Shown here: positions 1-8,636 of the stretch, piece after piece
Layout of the letters: each line of letters opens with the position of its first letter
How positions within the stretch are numbered: position 1 is the first letter of the stretch
Source: Zhouia spongiae
GTDB lineage: Bacteria > Bacteroidota > Bacteroidia > Flavobacteriales > Flavobacteriaceae
NCBI RefSeq assembly: GCF_022760175.1
Contig: NZ_CP094326.1
Span: 2,406,804-2,470,803 of the forward strand
Reading direction: 5' to 3'
DNA length: 64,000 nucleotides
Notes under the pieces: model-generated
Databases searched by the model: none
What the model saw: only the letters and a program-made list of their open reading frames with translations
What the model was told of the DNA's origin: nothing
Translations under genes and position numbers: made by a program

Positions 1-654
1 TCGATGTTTAAGGTAAAAGCAGTATTGAGAGGTAGTGAAAAGGATCTCGTTCAAAATTTGGAAAACCACATTTTGGTCAAGCGGCAAAACGAGCAAAAAT
101 TATTAGTTAATAATGCATTAGAATTATTGTTTAAGGCAATTACGGAAGCCAGATCACTGAAAGTTTCTTATGCAGGATTTGGCAAAAATAAATTTATTGA
201 ACGGTTTATAGAGCCGGTAGGTGTATATTATGAACATACCCATTGGTACACGATAGCCTATTGCCAGTTAAGAAAGGATTACAGAAACTTTAGGATAGAC
301 AGGATAAAGGAGATAGAAATAACCAGCCAGCCACGTACTTCAAAACAGATTACCCTAAAGGAATATCAAGAGCTTTACTCGCAGCAGACGAAGCATAAGA
401 ATATTCAGAAAGTGGTTATCAATGTAGAAAAAAAGGCAGTACCTTATATCCGGGAGCATAGATGTTTTTACGGGTTTACCGAAGAAAAGGATCATGGAAA
501 TTTCGTGCAAATGACATTCCTTACCCCCTGGGTAAAAGAAGGTTTTTCAAGATGGTATCTGATGTTTGCCGATCATGCTGAGATTTTAGAGCCTGAATCA
601 TTAAAGAAAGAAGTTAAGGGAACCATAAACAAAATTTTAGAAAAGTTAGGATAG
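1..654 (+). CDS. WYL-domain transcriptional regulator, 5' partial
   Basis: This is the C-terminal part of a YafY-type regulator. The reading frame is open to the first base of the window, so the N-terminal winged-helix DNA-binding domain is outside. A WYL domain is visible (about residues 40-110, with the sequence WYTIAYC standing where the Trp-Tyr-Leu motif sits, followed by the typical YRNFRIDRI strand). A WCX-type C-terminal extension follows (about residues 135-215). WYL domains bind ligands or nucleic-acid-like effectors and control the attached helix-turn-helix. Neither the target genes nor the ligand can be read from this fragment. Confidence 0.85.
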   Translation, partial: SMFKVKAVLRGSEKDLVQNLENHILVKRQNEQKLLVNNALELLFKAITEARSLKVSYAGFGKNKFIERFIEPVGVYYEHTHWYTIAYCQLRKDYRNFRIDRIKEIEITSQPRTSKQITLKEYQELYSQQTKHKNIQKVVINVEKKAVPYIREHRCFYGFTEEKDHGNFVQMTFLTPWVKEGFSRWYLMFADHAEILEPESLKKEVKGTINKILEKLG

Positions 655-792
655 TTATTGTTTAACACGCTAAAGGTAACTTAAAATTGAATTAAAGGAT
701 ATGGTGTTTCGGATTAGATTTACTAATTTGCACCCACTACAAAGGATGATTTCTCTCCGGAAGAAGGAATTGCTAAAGTATCACATTAAAAA

Positions 793-2049
793 ATGAATCA
801 AGTAATGGCAGTAATGGAAAAATTAACCTCTCAAGATGCAATTGCTTTAGAAAATCAGTACGGAGCTCATAATTATCACCCATTACCGGTTGTATTAAGC
901 CGGGGAGAAGGTGTTTTTATGTGGGATGTCGAAGGAAAAAAATATTACGACTTTTTATCTGCATATTCTGCGGTAAACCAAGGGCATTGTAACCCGAGGA
1001 TTGTCGGAGCGATGGTGAAACAGGCTCAAAAATTAACCCTTACTTCAAGAGCTTTTCATAATGACGTGTTGGGAAAATTTGAAAAATATGCTTCTGAATA
1101 CTTCGGATTTGATAAGTTGTTACCGATGAATACAGGGGCAGAAGGTGTAGAGACCGCAATTAAGATTTGTAGAAAATGGGCTTACGAAAAGAAAGGAATT
1201 CCCGAACATGAAGCGAAAATTGTCGTATGTGAAAATAATTTTCACGGAAGAACGACCACAATTATATCTTTTTCTAACGATGAGGATGCCCGCAAAAACT
1301 TTGGACCATACACTCCTGGATTTGTTAAAATACCATATAATGATATTGAAGCGTTAAAAGCCGCATTGGAAAATGAAGATAATATAGCCGGATTCCTGGT
1401 AGAACCTATTCAGGGCGAAGCCGGTGTTAATGTTCCTTCAGAAGGATACTTGACCAGGGCCAAGGAGTTATGTTCAGAAAATGAAGTGTTATTCATAGCC
1501 GACGAGATCCAGACAGGGATAGCCCGTACAGGAAAATTATTGGCAGTAGACCATGAGAATGTGAAACCGGACATGCTCATACTCGGAAAAGCTTTAAGTG
1601 GTGGCGTGTATCCTGTAAGTGCAGTCTTGGCCAATGACGAGATAATGGACGTTATTAAGCCTGGTCAGCATGGAAGTACCTTTGGGGGTAATCCTGTGGC
1701 AGCAGCCGTAGCCATGGAGGCACTTGAGGTCGTTAAAGATGAAAAGTTAGCTGAAAAAGCAGAAAGTTTAGGGAAGCTTTTCAGAGAAGAATTGAACAAG
1801 TATATAGCAGACAGCAATATTGTAAAACTTGTTAGAGGAAAGGGGCTTTTAAATGCGATTATTATTAATGATACACCTGAGAGTTCTACAGCCTGGGATA
1901 TCTGTGTGGCTCTAAAAGAGAATGGATTGCTGGCAAAACCTACCCATGGTAATATCATTAGGTTCGCTCCCCCCTTGGTAATGACTAAAGAAGAACTTCT
2001 GGATTGCGTAAATATTATTACAACAACATTGAAGTCTTTTGAAAAATAA
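793..2049 (+). CDS. rocD: Ornithine aminotransferase (ornithine-oxoacid transaminase)
   Basis: This is a fold-type I, class III PLP aminotransferase of 418 residues, the usual family length. It converts L-ornithine and 2-oxoglutarate to glutamate-5-semialdehyde and glutamate in arginine/proline metabolism in the cytosol. The PLP-binding Asp237 lies in ADEIQTG and the Schiff-base Lys266 in ILGKALSGG. The N-terminal [12 protein letters not shown] block is characteristic of ornithine aminotransferases. Methionines at residues 5 and 8 are alternative starts. It stands alone, with an intrinsic terminator directly behind it. Identity is well supported because this subgroup is distinct from acetylornithine transaminases. 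Confidence 0.93.
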   Translation: MNQVMAVMEKLTSQDAIALENQYGAHNYHPLPVVLSRGEGVFMWDVEGKKYYDFLSAYSAVNQGHCNPRIVGAMVKQAQKLTLTSRAFHNDVLGKFEKYASEYFGFDKLLPMNTGAEGVETAIKICRKWAYEKKGIPEHEAKIVVCENNFHGRTTTIISFSNDEDARKNFGPYTPGFVKIPYNDIEALKAALENEDNIAGFLVEPIQGEAGVNVPSEGYLTRAKELCSENEVLFIADEIQTGIARTGKLLAVDHENVKPDMLILGKALSGGVYPVSAVLANDEIMDVIKPGQHGSTFGGNPVAAAVAMEALEVVKDEKLAEKAESLGKLFREELNKYIADSNIVKLVRGKGLLNAIIINDTPESSTAWDICVALKENGLLAKPTHGNIIRFAPPLVMTKEELLDCVNIITTTLKSFEK

Positions 2050-2054
2050 GAAAT

Positions 2055-2077
2055 AACCGCTGAAAGGCGGTTTTTTT
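2055..2077 (+). terminator. Intrinsic terminator after rocD
   Basis: The hairpin AACCGC/GCGGTT has a 6-nt loop and is followed by a T tract, six bases after the rocD stop. It overlaps the stop codon of the convergent DUF2752 gene. Confidence 0.85.
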
Positions 2078-2495
2078 ATGGGGCTAAATAACAAAACGGG
2101 ACTGTAGGGATGTTACGGAGTATCCAGAAGGATAAAACAAGAACAAGAACGATCAGAGATAATTTAGAATATTCAAGAATATTGTTTTCGGGTTCCCTGT
2201 TATAAAGTTTCTTAAACAAATAAACGTAACATTTGTAGAGGATTAGGAACACCACAACCGGAACCAGCAGATTGTGTTTAATCCCATCTATGATATTGCC
2301 GTTTAAATAATCGTGTATGGCTCTTTGGGTACCGCAACCCGGACAGTGTAATCCTGTTAGGGCATGAAACGGACATTCAGGGAAAATATCGATTTGTGAA
2401 GTGCCCGGATCTATAAAAAAATATAGGGATAATCCACTTAAGCAGATGATCCCTATAATGCAATATATAAATATTTTAAACCTAGTAGTTGCCAT
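2076..2495 (-). CDS. DUF2752 membrane protein
   Basis: This small membrane protein of 139 residues belongs to the DUF2752 family, whose function is unknown. The signature is CPFHALTGLHCPGCGTQRA, a Cys-rich loop followed by two hydrophobic segments. The conserved cysteines lie just after a first transmembrane helix. I chose the ATG at 2495 because it overlaps the end of the upstream CD225 gene by 14 bases, which implies translational coupling. A start 13 codons further upstream would lie deeper in that gene. It pairs with the dispanin-like gene upstream, and a similar pairing recurs at 6.3-6.9 kb. Confidence 0.8.
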   Translation of the reverse strand: MATTRFKIFIYCIIGIICLSGLSLYFFIDPGTSQIDIFPECPFHALTGLHCPGCGTQRAIHDYLNGNIIDGIKHNLLVPVVVFLILYKCYVYLFKKLYNREPENNILEYSKLSLIVLVLVLSFWILRNIPTVPFCYLAP

Positions 2496-2757
2496 TTGAT
2501 AGTGCAGCAAAGAATGCAAATCCGAATATAGCAATGTATATTATTAAGAAAAGAACGGCTGCCGCAATAGCTACAATAGCCCAGGTTTTAGCATTTTTTG
2601 AAGCTTTTTCTGCACGTTCGTATTCTCCCATTGCATACGCTGAATCTACTTTTGAAGCATAAACAATACTTACAATACCTGCTGGAAGACAGCATAATAC
2701 GGTACTGATAATAGCAAGAACTAAATAATTTTTTGGTTTTTCAGGTTTATTTTCCAT
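2482..2757 (-). CDS. CD225/dispanin family membrane protein
   Basis: This protein of 91 residues has the CD225 layout. There is a polar N-terminus, a first hydrophobic segment containing CCLPAGIVSIVYASKV, an amphipathic loop (GEYERAEKASKNAKTW), and a second transmembrane helix. Eukaryotic relatives are the IFITM antiviral proteins. Bacterial members are mostly uncharacterised. It is the first gene of a two-gene unit with DUF2752, which it overlaps by 14 bases. Family assignment is firm and function is unknown. Confidence 0.8.
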   Translation of the reverse strand: MENKPEKPKNYLVLAIISTVLCCLPAGIVSIVYASKVDSAYAMGEYERAEKASKNAKTWAIVAIAAAVLFLIIYIAIFGFAFFAALSNGNY

Positions 2758-2986
2758 AAAGATAGGTTTGTGTTTGTAAATACTGACGCAATATTAAGAA
2801 TATTATTCCTAATTAAACAGAAGAATGAGCTTTAAAAGTTGGTGTTGCGGAGAATAAAAACCGATAAGTCAAAATACTGCTTATCAGTTAAAAATCAGCC
2901 TGATTTTGAGACAGGTAAATCTTTTCTTTTAAAAATTTCTGTTAGAGCAGAAAAAGCAGTAACTTTTAAACTATAAATAAAAACTT

Positions 2987-3574
2987 ATGAGATTTCTGAT
3001 ACTCTTGCTGATTTTTGTTTCTTCTAATGCTTTTTATGAAGAAAAGGCTTCTTTTGAAGTGGTTCATAGAGGAAAATCTATAGGGGTACTGGAAGCAGTC
3101 AAGGAAGTTGTATATAAAAAAACGGTATATAGGAATCAAACGAATATAGATACCAGGGTTATTACAAAAATAGAGGTCAATTACGGGTATAATGTAACTT
3201 TTGACCGATTGGGACTGGTTGAAGCCTCTGCCCGTATAAAGTTTAACGGTAAACAGCGAACCAATGCCTTTACCGAGCGAAAGGGAGAAGGCTATACTTT
3301 TGTAAGGGATAATGAAAAACCAGAGGAGTTAAACCAGGATATAAAGTACAGTACTGTAAAGCTAATATTTGAAGAACCTAAAAATATTTCAAATGTATAT
3401 GCCGAAGAACATGGTGAATTCCATACCATAAAGCAAATAGCCTCGAATACATACAGGAAGACGAGCCCTGATGGTAAAGAAAATACATATTACTACAAAA
3501 ATGGAATTTTAGAAAAAGCCGAAATTGATGGAGGTGTCATAAAATTTCAGATACAGAGGGTAGACAACGAATAA
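2987..3574 (+). CDS. Secreted protein, DUF6134-like
   Basis: This protein of 195 residues has a short hydrophobic leader (MRFLILLLIFVSSNA), so it is probably periplasmic or outer-membrane associated. The rest is beta-rich and reads like a lipid-binding or LolA-like half-barrel, with repeated alternating strands such as YNVTFDRLGLVEASARIKFNG. This resembles the flavobacterial DUF6134 family, which has no assigned function. It stands as a single gene between divergent neighbours. The family name comes from overall resemblance only, and the secreted beta-rich description is the safer statement. Confidence 0.6.
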   Translation: MRFLILLLIFVSSNAFYEEKASFEVVHRGKSIGVLEAVKEVVYKKTVYRNQTNIDTRVITKIEVNYGYNVTFDRLGLVEASARIKFNGKQRTNAFTERKGEGYTFVRDNEKPEELNQDIKYSTVKLIFEEPKNISNVYAEEHGEFHTIKQIASNTYRKTSPDGKENTYYYKNGILEKAEIDGGVIKFQIQRVDNE

Positions 3575-3820
3575 TCCGGACATGTTTTTAGTACCCTCAC
3601 TGCATGAGATATAAAATGCTTTGCCCCGATAATTTAGGGAAGCATCGAAATTTGTTTTTAGGGTTTTCTGATCAACCTGTGTGTTTCCGGCCAGAACACC
3701 CCTTTATGGGTTGCACTTATCTCAATATCAGTGATTTACGCAACTGGAGCGTTTCTGTAAAATGACAAGAATCCGGTTTCGGAACAGCCCGTTGGCAAGG
3801 ATCAGCATTTTGTTAGGGAT

Positions 3821-5353
3821 TTATTTCATTATTTTTCTCAATTCGAACAGATCGGTTCTGCGGTCTTTTAAATTGCGGACACTACCGAATTGATTGAGCT
3901 CTCTTAACAGGTCAATATCTACATCGGCTATTAAAATCATTTCTGTATTCGGAGTAGCTTCAGCCTTGATACCATTGGTTGGAAAAGCAAAATCACAAGG
4001 TGTAAAAACCATTGATTGTGCAAACTGGATGTCCATATTATGTACATTGGGGAGGTTGCCCACACTTCCGGTTATGGCTACGTAGCATTCATTTTCAATG
4101 GCCCGGGCCTGAGCGCAGTGTCTTACCCTTGAAAAACCGTTTTGAGTATCTGTCAAAAAAGGTATAAAAAGAATATCCATACCATCGTCGGCCAGAATTC
4201 TGCTTAATTCGGGGAATTCTGAATCATAACAAATCAAAATTCCGATTTTGCCACAGTCCGTATCAAATGTTCTTAATTCAGAACCGCCCTGCATCCCCCA
4301 CACTTTTGCTTCATCGGGGGTGACATGTAATTTTTCATACCTTTCAATAGTTCCGTCCCGTTTACACAAATACCCTACATTGTATAATCTTTCATTGTTT
4401 ATTTCAGGCATGCTCCCCGAAATGATATTGATATTATATGTTATGGAGAGTTCCGAAAATTTCTGGATGATGATCTGGGTGTGTTTAGCCAGTTCGCGGA
4501 TAGCGTCAGGTTCCGACAAATGATTATTCTCTGCCATTAACGGTGCGTTAAAGAATTCGGGAAACATAGCAAAATCAGACCTGTATCCTGAAACGGCATC
4601 AATAAAATATTCTGCCTGCTGCATCAGTTCGTCGAGGTTTTTATATGGGCGCATTTGCCATTGTATTAATCCTAACCTGACAACTTTTTTATTGGTTGTG
4701 GCTTTTTTAGACGGCTTTTCATAATAAATATTATCCCATTCCAATAGGACGGCAAATTCACTGGAGGCTTCATCGCCTTCCAGGTAATCTTTTAAAACCT
4801 TGGTAGGATGGAAGTCATTAGATATTTGAAAGTTCAGTACCGGATCGTTGATCTCTTTCCTCTTAACCTTTTCGATATACTCCTTGGGGGTCAATTCTTT
4901 TTGATATTTGTGATAGTTAGGGATTCTTCCTCCGAAAACGATCCCTTTTAAGTTCAGTTTTTCACAAAGTTCTTTTCGATAATCGTAAAGCCTTCTCCCT
5001 AAACGCATCCCTCTGAATTCGGACTTGATAAAGACATCGATCCCATAGAGGATATCACCATCTGCCGTATGTGTGTCGAATGTGTAATTGTGCGTAATCT
5101 CTTTATACGTATGATTGTCTTCCAGCTGATTGGAATCAATAATGATCGATAAGGCGCACCCGGCCAGTTGTCCGTTAATCTTTATAACTACCTGACCTTC
5201 CGGAAATTTGTTTATCAGCGATTGGATGTGATGCTCTTTCCAGTACGAATCGGGCATGGTTTTATATGCTTCGATCATAGCTTCTTTAAGCTCCTGATAA
5301 TCAGAAAGGCTTAAATACTTCAATTCTACATTTTCAATTTCCTGCATTTTCAT
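3821..5353 (-). CDS. GNAT acetyltransferase-carbon-nitrogen hydrolase fusion
   Basis: This is a two-domain protein of 510 residues. Residues about 10-165 are a GNAT N-acetyltransferase, with the acetyl-CoA loop RGMRLGRR at 114-121. Residues about 224-510 are a nitrilase-superfamily amidohydrolase with all three catalytic residues in place: Glu266 in MFPEFF, Lys341 in RYEKLHV and Cys375 in LICYDSEFPEL. Family knowledge suggests a cytosolic acyl-transfer plus amide-hydrolysis role on a small amine or amide, but the substrate is unknown. The architecture is known in Bacteroidota and is not a frameshift artefact, since both halves are intact. The gene is monocistronic. Confidence 0.88.
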   Translation of the reverse strand: MKMQEIENVELKYLSLSDYQELKEAMIEAYKTMPDSYWKEHHIQSLINKFPEGQVVIKINGQLAGCALSIIIDSNQLEDNHTYKEITHNYTFDTHTADGDILYGIDVFIKSEFRGMRLGRRLYDYRKELCEKLNLKGIVFGGRIPNYHKYQKELTPKEYIEKVKRKEINDPVLNFQISNDFHPTKVLKDYLEGDEASSEFAVLLEWDNIYYEKPSKKATTNKKVVRLGLIQWQMRPYKNLDELMQQAEYFIDAVSGYRSDFAMFPEFFNAPLMAENNHLSEPDAIRELAKHTQIIIQKFSELSITYNINIISGSMPEINNERLYNVGYLCKRDGTIERYEKLHVTPDEAKVWGMQGGSELRTFDTDCGKIGILICYDSEFPELSRILADDGMDILFIPFLTDTQNGFSRVRHCAQARAIENECYVAITGSVGNLPNVHNMDIQFAQSMVFTPCDFAFPTNGIKAEATPNTEMILIADVDIDLLRELNQFGSVRNLKDRRTDLFELRKIMK

Positions 5354-5555
5354 ATTTGGTACGATCTAAAATGAGAGTAACTAAAATAAGCAAATTTTAA
5401 TATCTTTTAAGTAAGCGGATATTATTATATAAAGCAAAAACCAACAATAATGGTATAGCCGGCTTTCATTGAGCTGCTCTTCATATCTTTATTAGTAAAT
5501 GTTCCCGGTGAGTAAAATATACCTGCCGATATCTATAATATATAACCGGAATGAT

Positions 5556-6167
5556 TTATTGTGTGTCAATTGTTCTGAATGTGAGGTTTATTCTTGGACG
5601 TAGTTCCTTTTTGGTAGGGGGTAACCTGTGGAGCCAGTTTTTTTGGGTGACATCTTTCATAACCAGTATGCTGCCATGTTCGAGAAGAAGAGAAACCTTT
5701 TCCCCGGAATTTTTATGCTTGAATGAAAATCTTCTTTCTGCACCAAAACTTAAGGAAGCAATTGCGGCATTTTCTTTTAAGTCTCTTTCGTTATCGCTAT
5801 GCCATGCCATCCCTTCATTGCCGTCGTGATAGAGATTTGCCAGGCAGGAATTGTAACGTACCCCGGTTATTAGTTCAGTAAGATTTTTCAATTCCAGTAA
5901 GACATCATTCCATGGTAAAGCCAGTTTAGTGTTTTTGGAATATGTATATTCGTATGCTTTATCGCCGTACCATGCTACTTTTCTTTTAGTTTCTATACGT
6001 TTGCCAAATATGATGGCGATATCCTTTTCCCAACGGACATTGTTCATCAGCCTGGAGTAATATTCATTGGCTTTTTCTAAATGAATACAGACACCATAAT
6101 AGTTCACGGTTCCATCATAGGGTAAGATATTTTCTTCAGGATTTCTGAATGCAGAAAATAAATCCAT
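5556..6167 (-). CDS. alkB: Alpha-ketoglutarate-dependent dioxygenase AlkB family
   Basis: This 203-residue Fe(II)/2-oxoglutarate dioxygenase removes alkyl groups from 1-methyladenine and 3-methylcytosine in nucleic acids by oxidation. Iron ligands are His123 and Asp125 in AWHSDNE and His180 in WLHRLPP. The 2-oxoglutarate-binding RxNxTxR motif is RINLTFR (192-198). Length matches short AlkB/ALKBH2-like bacterial enzymes. It appears monocistronic, and a strong inverted repeat (6211-6261) lies just upstream of its start. Confidence 0.9.
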   Translation of the reverse strand: MDLFSAFRNPEENILPYDGTVNYYGVCIHLEKANEYYSRLMNNVRWEKDIAIIFGKRIETKRKVAWYGDKAYEYTYSKNTKLALPWNDVLLELKNLTELITGVRYNSCLANLYHDGNEGMAWHSDNERDLKENAAIASLSFGAERRFSFKHKNSGEKVSLLLEHGSILVMKDVTQKNWLHRLPPTKKELRPRINLTFRTIDTQ

Positions 6168-6210
6168 GCTTAAATTATATCAGGATATGCAAATGTTACA
6201 AAAGATAAGA

Positions 6211-6261
6211 AACAGGTTGTCTCCTACATTTGCACGCAACAAACATAGGAGACAACCTGTT
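6211..6261. repeat. Perfect 16-bp inverted repeat with 19-nt loop
   Basis: The arms 6211-6226 and 6246-6261 are exact reverse complements (AACAGGTTGTCTCCTA in the left arm). The element lies between the end of the CCC-motif gene and the start of alkB, both on the minus strand. It could terminate the upstream transcript, because the minus strand continues with the T-rich TTTCTTATCTTTT, although there is no uninterrupted T run. It could also act as an operator or leader hairpin for alkB. Confidence 0.75.
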
Positions 6262-6278
6262 GTTATGGTAAAAGTTTA

Positions 6279-6602
6279 TTATTGTAATTGCTCTAATTGC
6301 TCCATATATCTTTCCATCCACTCTTCATATATTCCCGTCGATTTCGCATAAATATATACGGCAATAAGGATAAGACTTAAAACAATTCCGATGATCGACA
6401 AGATCTTTCCGGTTTTCAATTGTCCGTGATTAGAGTAGTTTTCAGGGTTTTTACGATATAATTTTTCATCTTTATTAGCTAGGAACAAGCTGATTCCCCC
6501 AAGAACCAGGCCTGCAAAACCATTGGTACAGCAACAGCCAATAAATGATAAGATACCCAAAACTAGAACGATGGTTGCATTAGGTAATTTTGTTTGTTCC
6601 AT
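6279..6602 (-). CDS. CCC-motif membrane protein
   Basis: This membrane protein of 107 residues has two hydrophobic stretches (about 10-45 and 66-86). A triple cysteine, Cys23-Cys24-Cys25, sits at the turn of the first, which is the hallmark of the flavobacterial CCC-motif family. The loop KDEKLYRKNPENYSN is charged and cytosolic-looking. The overall plan resembles the CD225 protein at 2482-2757. It lies 21 bases downstream of a second DUF2752 gene, so the two are probably co-transcribed. Function is unknown. Confidence 0.7.
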   Translation of the reverse strand: MEQTKLPNATIVLVLGILSFIGCCCTNGFAGLVLGGISLFLANKDEKLYRKNPENYSNHGQLKTGKILSIIGIVLSLILIAVYIYAKSTGIYEEWMERYMEQLEQLQ

Positions 6603-6623
6603 AAAGATAAGTTTAAAAGGTTA

Positions 6624-6923
6624 TTAGATAAATTTTAAGATATAGTTTGTAATTATAATTACAGCATTTATAATTGCCAAAGGAATAATTAATTTAGAAA
6701 AGTCTTTCTTTTTTGTAACGATATCTATTCCGATCAGCAAAAACATTATAATAAGCGTATAAATAGCCGGGTACATCTTGAATGCACCAACCAGATCTCC
6801 GTCCCAAATAAGAGCCACAGACCTTTGAATCCCGCATCCGGGACATTCAATGCCAAAAAGTTTCTTGTTTAAACAAGGTAGCATTAGTTGTTCTGAGACC
6901 AACAAAAAAGCTTTCATCTGCAA
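6624..6923 (-). CDS. DUF2752 membrane protein, short form
   Basis: This protein of 99 residues has the DUF2752 signature ECPGCGIQRSVALIWDGD followed by two transmembrane helices. Compared with the copy at 2076-2495 it lacks most of the N-terminal transmembrane segment. A second methionine at residue 3 is an equally good start. It is the first gene of a pair with the CCC-motif protein. The conserved PGCG and QR residues suggest a metal- or thiol-dependent role, but nothing here shows which. Confidence 0.75.
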   Translation of the reverse strand: MQMKAFLLVSEQLMLPCLNKKLFGIECPGCGIQRSVALIWDGDLVGAFKMYPAIYTLIIMFLLIGIDIVTKKKDFSKLIIPLAIINAVIIITNYILKFI

Positions 6924-7050
6924 TGATAAAGGTGTTTAATCAGGCTAAAGGTACTATTTTAATAAGAAAATAAGACAAAGCAGTTTATTAAATATGATGA
7001 TATGATTAAATTTGTTTCGTTAATTTTTTGAGGAACTTAATTTTTATTTC

Positions 7051-7590
7051 ATGAAGTTTGATGTCGGCGATAAGGTAGAGGTTATTGATGATGCTATAAA
7101 GGGAACTGTACTTTTTGTACAGGGGAATAAAGTAACAATAGAAACAGAGGAAGGTTTCGAAATGAACGTCGATACAGATGAACTGATAAAAATAGCACCG
7201 GATACTTATACAGTTTCAAATATAGAGGCTTACAGGGCGATCAGTGAAAAAGAGTTACCCAAAAAAAGAAAACCAAAAACTGTTAAAAGAGAAAAACAGC
7301 AACCCCCTATGGAAGTCGACCTGCATATTCATCAGTTAATATCTTCAACCAAGGGGTTGACGAACCACGATATGCTCACTTTGCAGGTTGAAACTGCTAA
7401 ACGCCAATTAAACTATGCAATCGGTAAAAGGATACAGCGGGTTGTCTTTATCCACGGAGTAGGTGAAGGGGTGTTACGTACCGAATTAGAATATGTATTC
7501 GGGCGTTATGATAATATTACTTTTTATGACGCCGATTACCAAAAATACGGATTAGGAGCCACTGAAGTTTATATCCGTCAGAATGCTTAA
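7051..7590 (+). CDS. Smr domain protein (MutS2-like C-terminal domain)
   Basis: This is a 179-residue stand-alone Smr protein. The N-terminus (1-50) is a small beta barrel resembling a KOW or SH3 domain (VGDKVEVIDDAIKGTV). A basic linker (70-85) leads to an Smr domain carrying DLHIH at 90-94 and the HGVGEG loop at 135-140. Smr domains nick branched or structured nucleic acids, and some cleave RNA on stalled ribosomes. The true substrate here is unknown. The final four bases overlap the end of the convergent lipoprotein gene, with no room for a conventional terminator. Confidence 0.82.
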   Translation: MKFDVGDKVEVIDDAIKGTVLFVQGNKVTIETEEGFEMNVDTDELIKIAPDTYTVSNIEAYRAISEKELPKKRKPKTVKREKQQPPMEVDLHIHQLISSTKGLTNHDMLTLQVETAKRQLNYAIGKRIQRVVFIHGVGEGVLRTELEYVFGRYDNITFYDADYQKYGLGATEVYIRQNA

Positions 7591-8531
7591 TTGCCAGTTG
7601 TATCAGTGGGATTTTCTTCTGTAGCGTCCGACTCTTCTATAAGTTCCCACGTTCCTCCGAAGGTTCCATAGAGGTAATTGTCCACATCAAATTTAATTTC
7701 CTGATTCTGATTTTCCAGCTTGAAACCATTTACTAGGTTTATCTGGTTGGTATACCTGCGTCTCCAGTTATGTGTTATGCGCTTTGTAGGTTGAATTTCT
7801 TCTGTTGAGGTAGTTGTCAGGTATCTCGCTACTTCCACACCTTCAATAATTACAACATCATTACCGGGATTACCGTCGTCGTTAAGGTCTTCATTTTTGG
7901 TTAGAACACCATCGCCATCATCATCGGGGTCTAAATAGTCAGGAATTCCATCGCCATCAGTATCTCTATAGTTGTCCCCATCCATTACCGCTTCAATTTT
8001 GGTAGGTACATTATCGCCATCATCATCGATATCTTTATAATCGGGAATCCCATCGCCATCTGTGTCGGTTGACAGTTCAGGGTTCGAGGCATCAAACCCT
8101 TCATCTTCAGCACTTATACCGTCTTCATCGTCTTCTTCAAGAGTGTTTTTTATTTGGATGGTTCCTGAAGGGGCTGTCCATTCGTCAACTACTGTAGGTT
8201 CTGTAGGAGGAATGTCATTACAAAAATAGCTCGATCCGGTAACACTGGAATTAAAGACGCGATATACAACCCTGTTCGTGCTGTTGTTGATGTCGAATTC
8301 CTGTACTTTTTCAGTATTGCTTAAGATATCTTCATTGGAACTGATCTCAACAATCAAAGCTTCTTTACTGCTGTTTGCCAGTTGGTAAAATACATAATTA
8401 TTACAAAGTTGGACAGTAGCATCTTCAAAATTCATGTCTTCAGTAATAAAATCACCATCGCTACAGGCTGCTAAATACAGGCCTGAAATGAGTAAAAAGA
8501 TCAACTTTGTTTTCGAAGAACTATAGGTCAT
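7587..8531 (-). CDS. Surface lipoprotein with thrombospondin type 3-like Asp repeats
   Basis: This protein has 314 residues from the ATG at 8531. It carries a lipoprotein signal with lipobox YLAAC, Cys23 and then SDGDF. That resembles the acidic lipoprotein export signal known from Flavobacterium, so surface exposure is likely. The middle contains calcium-binding repeats of the type DTDGDGIPDYxDxDDDGD, occurring twice. The N- and C-terminal parts show no recognised fold. An ATG 14 codons upstream was rejected because it would put an extra hydrophobic stretch before the signal peptide. Role unknown, perhaps structural or adhesive. Confidence 0.75.
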   Translation of the reverse strand: MTYSSSKTKLIFLLISGLYLAACSDGDFITEDMNFEDATVQLCNNYVFYQLANSSKEALIVEISSNEDILSNTEKVQEFDINNSTNRVVYRVFNSSVTGSSYFCNDIPPTEPTVVDEWTAPSGTIQIKNTLEEDDEDGISAEDEGFDASNPELSTDTDGDGIPDYKDIDDDGDNVPTKIEAVMDGDNYRDTDGDGIPDYLDPDDDGDGVLTKNEDLNDDGNPGNDVVIIEGVEVARYLTTTSTEEIQPTKRITHNWRRRYTNQINLVNGFKLENQNQEIKFDVDNYLYGTFGGTWELIEESDATEENPTDTTGN

Positions 8532-8600
8532 AGTAAAAATGTTCAATATTTTCATCTTCAGCAAAAGTAACATTTTAAGGAATATTTATAACGTAATTGG

Positions 8601-8630
8601 TTGCTAATAATTTTGTAATAATTAATTTTG
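8601..8630 (+). promoter_or_regulatory. Candidate promoter of the cysteine desulfurase gene
   Basis: TTG at 8601-8603 and TAATTTTG at 8623-8630 are 19 bases apart and match the Bacteroidota -33/-7 pattern. The -7 box ends only six bases before the ATG, so transcripts from it would be almost leaderless. A second TAATTTTG box at 8608-8615 would give a leader of about 15-20 bases. Confidence 0.5.
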
Positions 8631-8636
8631 GCGACC

